Shown in pieces: positions 6,593-9,198 of a DNA stretch of 9,198 nucleotides; the stretch's first letter is position 1, and each line of letters starts with the position of its first letter. The stretch is from JAGLYP01 sp034659435. Lineage in GTDB: Bacteria > Patescibacteriota > Patescibacteriia > Patescibacteriales > UBA12075. The notes under the pieces were generated by a model. The model saw only the letters and a list, made by a program, of their open reading frames with translations. It did no database searches and had not been told where the DNA came from. Both the position numbers and the translations under genes were made by a program. The DNA is taken from assembly GCA_034659435.1 (NCBI GenBank), contig JAYEHJ010000082.1, forward strand, positions 1 to 9,198, written 5' to 3'.

Positions 6593-6621
6593 ATTATATA
6601 ATATATTAGATTATTAGTCAA
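6593..6621 (-). promoter_or_regulatory. Strong candidate promoter for cca
   Basis: On the minus strand TTGACT (6621-6616) is exactly 17 bases from a perfect TATAAT (6598-6593). The start point falls at about 6587-6586, giving a leader of roughly 44 nt. This is the best sigma-70-type promoter in the window. Its -35 is one arm of the inverted repeat GTCAA-N9-TTGAC (6617-6635), a possible operator. Confidence 0.65.
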
Positions 6622-6751
6622 AATCAAAAATTGACATCCGGCAAGGATTGTCCCTGCTCTTAAAAAATCCAATAAACACCCGCAAAAATTTTACATTTAC
6701 CAATTTTTTAAAATAATTCATAAAATATGCAAATTAATTATTTTTGGACGA

Positions 6752-6943
6752 AAGCAAGTATTTTTCAATACCTTGGCTTATACTTTAAAAGCACACCCTC
6801 CTAATTTCGCAACTGTCGCTTTAGTGCTAATCAAATTTAACACCCAATTAAATTAGGCGAAAATCAATAATCAATAAGAAGTTAAATTTTGATTTTTACT
6901 TTTGAGCAGTACAGGTAGACTAAAGAAAAAATCTTGCTCTCAA
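6752..6943. ncRNA. Candidate structured RNA region, strand undecided
   Basis: Paired segments include an 11-bp stem with two bulges (6752-6762 with 6767-6779; GAAA tetraloop if read on minus); 12 bp with one bulge (6830-6841 with 6881-6893); an inner hairpin at 6843-6857; an enclosing 7-bp helix CTTTAGT/ACTAAAG (6819-6825 with 6919-6925); and a hairpin TTGAGCA/TGCTC..AA (6902-6908 with 6935-6943) whose loop contains one strand of the 7-bp helix, which makes a pseudoknot. A wobble in the inner hairpin favours the minus strand, while the T8 terminator at 6990-7029 favours the plus strand. I cannot name a family, and AT-rich DNA gives spurious stems. Confidence 0.3.
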
Positions 6944-6989
6944 TTTAAATTTAAATTAACACAATATTATTAAAATAACATTAATTAAA

Positions 6990-7029
6990 AATCATCCCGC
7001 CTTTCGTTAAAAGTGGGACGATTTTTTTT
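6990..7029 (-). terminator. Bidirectional rho-independent terminator after greA
   Basis: The stem pairs 6990-7000 (AATCATCCCGC) with 7013-7023 (GTGGGACGATT), with one mismatch and one wobble on either strand; the loop can add three A-T pairs. It begins about 25 bp past the greA stop, so it fits as the greA terminator, with TTTTT following on the minus strand. On the plus strand it is followed by eight Ts, so it would also stop a plus-strand transcript coming from the gene-free stretch. Confidence 0.8.
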
Positions 7030-7048
7030 ATTTTGCAAAACCCTATAA

Positions 7049-7507
7049 TTACTCAATTTTTAAAATTTCATATTCCATCTCGCCCTTGGGGGTTTTAACT
7101 TTTACTTTATCTCCTGTTTTTTTATCTAAAAAAGATTGGCCCAAAGGAGATTCGTTGGAAATTTTTCCGTCCATTGGGTCAGCTTCGTTAAAACTTACGA
7201 TTGTATAAAATTTTTCTTTGTTGTTGCATCTAACGGCAACTTTTGAACCCATCGCGACTTTTCCATTGCTTTTTCCGTTTTTAACAACAGTTAAATTTTT
7301 AAGCATCTGTATTATTTCCGCGATACGGCCATCATTAAAAGCTTGCGCGTCTTTAGCTTCGCTATATTCCGCGTTTTCACTTAAATCGCCCATATCTTTC
7401 GCTGTTTGAATGCGAACCGCGATTTCTCTTCTTTTAACGTTAGCAAGATAGTCAAGCTCATTTTTTAATTTTTCATAACCTTCTTGAGAAATAATTTGAT
7501 TTGTCAT
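7049..7507 (-). CDS. greA: Transcription elongation factor GreA
   Basis: GreA enters the secondary channel of RNA polymerase and stimulates cleavage of backtracked RNA, rescuing stalled complexes. The 152-residue protein has the normal two-domain form. The N-terminal antiparallel coiled coil (about 8-75) has the tip sequence GDLSENAEYSEAKDAQ (40-55), with Asp41 and Glu44 at the same numbers as the catalytic acidic pair of E. coli GreA. The C-terminal FKBP-like domain (about 83-152) has ISNESPLGQSFLDKKTGD (117-134) and ends EYEILKIE. It lies 70 bp downstream of the ligase-like gene with a possible promoter of its own, and a terminator follows it. No clear Shine-Dalgarno site precedes the ATG. 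Confidence 0.97.
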   Translation of the reverse strand: MTNQIISQEGYEKLKNELDYLANVKRREIAVRIQTAKDMGDLSENAEYSEAKDAQAFNDGRIAEIIQMLKNLTVVKNGKSNGKVAMGSKVAVRCNNKEKFYTIVSFNEADPMDGKISNESPLGQSFLDKKTGDKVKVKTPKGEMEYEILKIE

Positions 7508-7540
7508 AATTTCTTTTTTTTATAAATTTTTATATTTTTT

Positions 7541-7569
7541 ATAATATAATATTTTTAAAAATCACGCAA
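7541..7569 (-). promoter_or_regulatory. Possible greA promoter
   Basis: On the minus strand TTGCGT (7569-7564) is 17 bases from TATTAT (7546-7541, five of six matches to TATAAT), giving a start near 7534 and a leader of about 26 nt. The -35 is weak and the region is almost all A and T, so other -10 placements are possible. Confidence 0.3.
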
Positions 7570-7577
7570 GGGATTGT

Positions 7578-9098
7578 TTATTCGTCCAAAAAAACCGATA
7601 ACAGCAATAAATATCCGATTCCAAGCGGATGGTTTAAATAGGGGCTGAAAAAATTTATAATCGCTATTGCCGCAAGTCCGATAGCCAGAGCTAGCTTAAA
7701 TTTATTTTTAAAATCAAAATTAAATCTTTTGATTTTAATAATCGGCCAAATAATTTTATAAATAATAATAAATATCAAAACAACATAAGCCAAGAATCCC
7801 AAAAAACCGATTTTAAGCCAAATATCAAGCCAGCCCCATTCAAAAGCATAAGTGGTGTAAAATCCATCAGGATTTTTTTTCAAAACTCTTGGATCGCTTG
7901 ATTTATAGGTAACTTCCGCGCCAAAACCCTGTCCTCTTATAGGTGCTTTTTTGATTTCTCCCCATAATTCAGGCAAAAGCGACCAGCGCGAAGAAACTCC
8001 GGCTTCTCCGCTTATTGTTTTTGCCCGCTCAGTTAATAATTTAGCGGCTTTAAAATTAGTTTGAAAATCAGGATATGGAAATTTTACTGTAACAATAATT
8101 AAAAATAAAGCCAAAATACCGCTTAATAAAAAAATCCCAAAGAAATATAGTGTTTTTTTTATTTTCAATAATCGCAAAACAATTATAAAAAACAAAAATA
8201 ACGCGGCCGCCAGCCCCATCCAATTACTGCGGGAAAAAGAAATTAAATTTACTGATATAAAAAACGATAACAAGAAAAAATAAACAAAAAATTCTTTCTT
8301 TATTTTTTTATTATTTTCAAAAAATTCTTGAAAATATCTAAGCAAAAAAATAGCTGCCACAAACACTCCGACTAAAACAAAAATATGGGATTGAAAAAAT
8401 ATTCGCGTAAAACCTTCCTGTATTTGTGTTAATTCTCCGATTCTGGTATCACGGATCCAAGTATAAATATCAGGCATCAGGCTAAAAATACTATGCGAAA
8501 AAATAAACAATAAAACATAAGTTTTTATTGATAGCCAGATAATTGATGCCATAAATACCTGAAACAAATTATCAATAAATTTTCTAGAATTCTTAAATAT
8601 TTCATAAATCGGCAATAATAAAACAAAAAAAGCCCATGCGTTAAAATCAAAAAATATATTCACGAGGCTTGTATTATTCAAATAAGCGTTAACAAGCCCC
8701 CATGCAATAAAAACAAATAACAGCGCGTATAAATAAAATATTTTCTTGCTTTTAAGCTCTTTGACCCTTAAAAGCCTTTCATTCTTTTTAATAGAAAACC
8801 AAATCTGCCTGCCAATCCAAACCGCTAAAAATATCAACCAAAAAGCCATTCTGATAGATATGTCTTTGCCCGCAAATTCAAAAACAAAAAGCCTGCCAAA
8901 AGACCCGATAAATAATTCCGTTAGCAATATTAATAATCCGTATTCAATTTTTATAATACAAAAAATTAAAAACAATGCGGCGAGTATTATAAAAGCGTAC
9001 AATTCTATAGATGAATAAAAATGTCCCAGCAATGACATTGATTCAACCAAAAAAATCGCCGCCAAAGTTATATAAAATGTTTTTCCGAATATCCGCAT
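7578..9098 (-). CDS. O-antigen ligase/polymerase (Wzy_C/WaaL-like) membrane protein
   Basis: This 506-residue polytopic protein has about a dozen hydrophobic segments and one large extracytoplasmic loop (about 340-420). The layout and motifs fit the O-antigen ligase/polymerase family, which joins undecaprenyl-linked glycans to an acceptor or polymerises them on the outer face of the membrane. Evidence is SFSRSNWMGLAAAL (287-300) in a membrane segment, the loop run SSRWSLLPELWGEIKKAPIR (369-388) leading to GQGFGAE (389-395), and EWGWLDIWLKIGFLG (420-434) re-entering the membrane, followed by HPLGIG (490-495). Family members diverge widely, so substrate and ligase-versus-polymerase role cannot be read from sequence. 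The start ATG has no close Shine-Dalgarno site; a GAGGGG about 20 nt upstream is too far away to be a typical one. Confidence 0.82.
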   Translation of the reverse strand: MRIFGKTFYITLAAIFLVESMSLLGHFYSSIELYAFIILAALFLIFCIIKIEYGLLILLTELFIGSFGRLFVFEFAGKDISIRMAFWLIFLAVWIGRQIWFSIKKNERLLRVKELKSKKIFYLYALLFVFIAWGLVNAYLNNTSLVNIFFDFNAWAFFVLLLPIYEIFKNSRKFIDNLFQVFMASIIWLSIKTYVLLFIFSHSIFSLMPDIYTWIRDTRIGELTQIQEGFTRIFFQSHIFVLVGVFVAAIFLLRYFQEFFENNKKIKKEFFVYFFLLSFFISVNLISFSRSNWMGLAAALFLFFIIVLRLLKIKKTLYFFGIFLLSGILALFLIIVTVKFPYPDFQTNFKAAKLLTERAKTISGEAGVSSRWSLLPELWGEIKKAPIRGQGFGAEVTYKSSDPRVLKKNPDGFYTTYAFEWGWLDIWLKIGFLGFLAYVVLIFIIIYKIIWPIIKIKRFNFDFKNKFKLALAIGLAAIAIINFFSPYLNHPLGIGYLLLLSVFLDE

Positions 9099-9138
9099 TT
9101 AATTAATTATTTTAATTTTATCCCCTCATATCTTTGTC

Positions 9139-9189
9139 ATCTTCGACACACAAGCGCGCGCAGGGAAGTTATATTAAATGATCGGAGAT
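9139..9189. repeat. Short inverted-repeat-bounded element upstream of the ligase gene
   Basis: ATCTTCGA (9139-9146) and TCGGAGAT (9182-9189) are complementary at seven of eight positions, the eighth being a G-T pair. Between them lie the run GCGCGCGC (9154-9161) and an AT-rich part. It is GC-rich for this DNA. It shares a TTTGTCATYYT start with the 1053-1109 element when that is read on the minus strand. It may be a dispersed non-coding repeat, though the window ends only nine bases later, so its right boundary is uncertain. Confidence 0.4.
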
Positions 9190-9198
9190 CCCGTAAAA

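Larger units (their letters stand above)
6622..7048. other. Gene-free stretch between greA and cca
   Basis: I see no convincing protein gene here. The only notable short frame is a 35-codon ORF on the minus strand (6721-6614). It lacks a Shine-Dalgarno site, ends inside the cca promoter, and contains a motif repeated elsewhere in the window. The stretch does hold several complementary segments (6752-6943), a 16-bp AT palindrome (6942-6957), a bidirectional terminator (6990-7029) and half of an inverted repeat at the promoter. No tRNA, tmRNA, RNase P or SRP RNA core motif is recognisable on either strand. Confidence 0.6.

Noticed and set aside
6631..6636. Perfect plus-strand TTGACA as a promoter
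   Set aside because: No -10-like hexamer lies 15-19 bases downstream; it is better explained as the second arm of the inverted repeat.
6614..6721. 35-codon minus-strand ORF (starts MNYFKKLVNV, ends MSIFDFD)
   Set aside because: No ribosome-binding site, no recognised family, it ends inside the strong cca promoter, and it contains the ACAATCC(C)TTGC motif found in other intergenic places, so it is more likely chance or repeat-derived.
6780..6845. Very short minus-strand frame encoding STKATVAKLGGCAFKV, recalling Cys-containing peptide precursors
   Set aside because: Only about 20 codons, no ATG start, no maturation enzyme nearby, and it overlaps the complementary segments of the RNA candidate.

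Overview
The window is AT-rich bacterial DNA. Every protein gene I can support lies on the minus strand, so transcription runs from high to low coordinates. In that order: an O-antigen ligase/polymerase-like membrane protein (9098-7578), the elongation factor GreA (7507-7049), a 469-bp gene-free stretch, a CCA-adding tRNA nucleotidyltransferase with an HD domain (6543-5086), a cyclophilin-type lipoprotein (5060-4320), two small membrane proteins (4173-3832 and 3759-3349), then mraY, ftsW and a murG that runs off the left edge.

The likely source is a Patescibacteria/CPR genome, of the Parcubacteria/Falkowbacteria kind. The reasons are low GC, a compact mraY-ftsW-murG run without murD beside it, a MurG whose first glycine loop reads GGTGGS instead of GGTGGH, a small membrane protein with an HYTVDFGIDF motif of a type I associate with these genomes, and starts that mostly lack a Shine-Dalgarno sequence. 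This placement is inference from sequence character, not from a marker gene.

How the genes fit together: MraY makes lipid I, MurG converts it to lipid II, and FtsW polymerises lipid II at the septum, so the left third is a lipid-II cassette. The ligase-like protein at the right end would act in surface glycan assembly. GreA, the CCA-adding enzyme and the cyclophilin are housekeeping genes for transcription, tRNA maturation and exported-protein folding.

The less ordinary content lies between, and once inside, the genes. (1) A perfect 16+16-bp palindrome sits in frame in murG at 892-925 and adds about ten codons. (2) GC-rich repeat-like sequences lie at 1053-1109 and 9139-9189. (3) A 7-bp tandem repeat runs over the ftsW stop codon. 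(4) A possible plus-strand small RNA at about 4244-4317 has its own promoter and terminator-like hairpin, and its -35 overlaps that of a divergent minus-strand promoter. (5) The 469-bp greA-cca gap holds nested helices, a possible pseudoknot, a bidirectional terminator, and a near-consensus promoter whose transcript would begin with a 9-bp hairpin.
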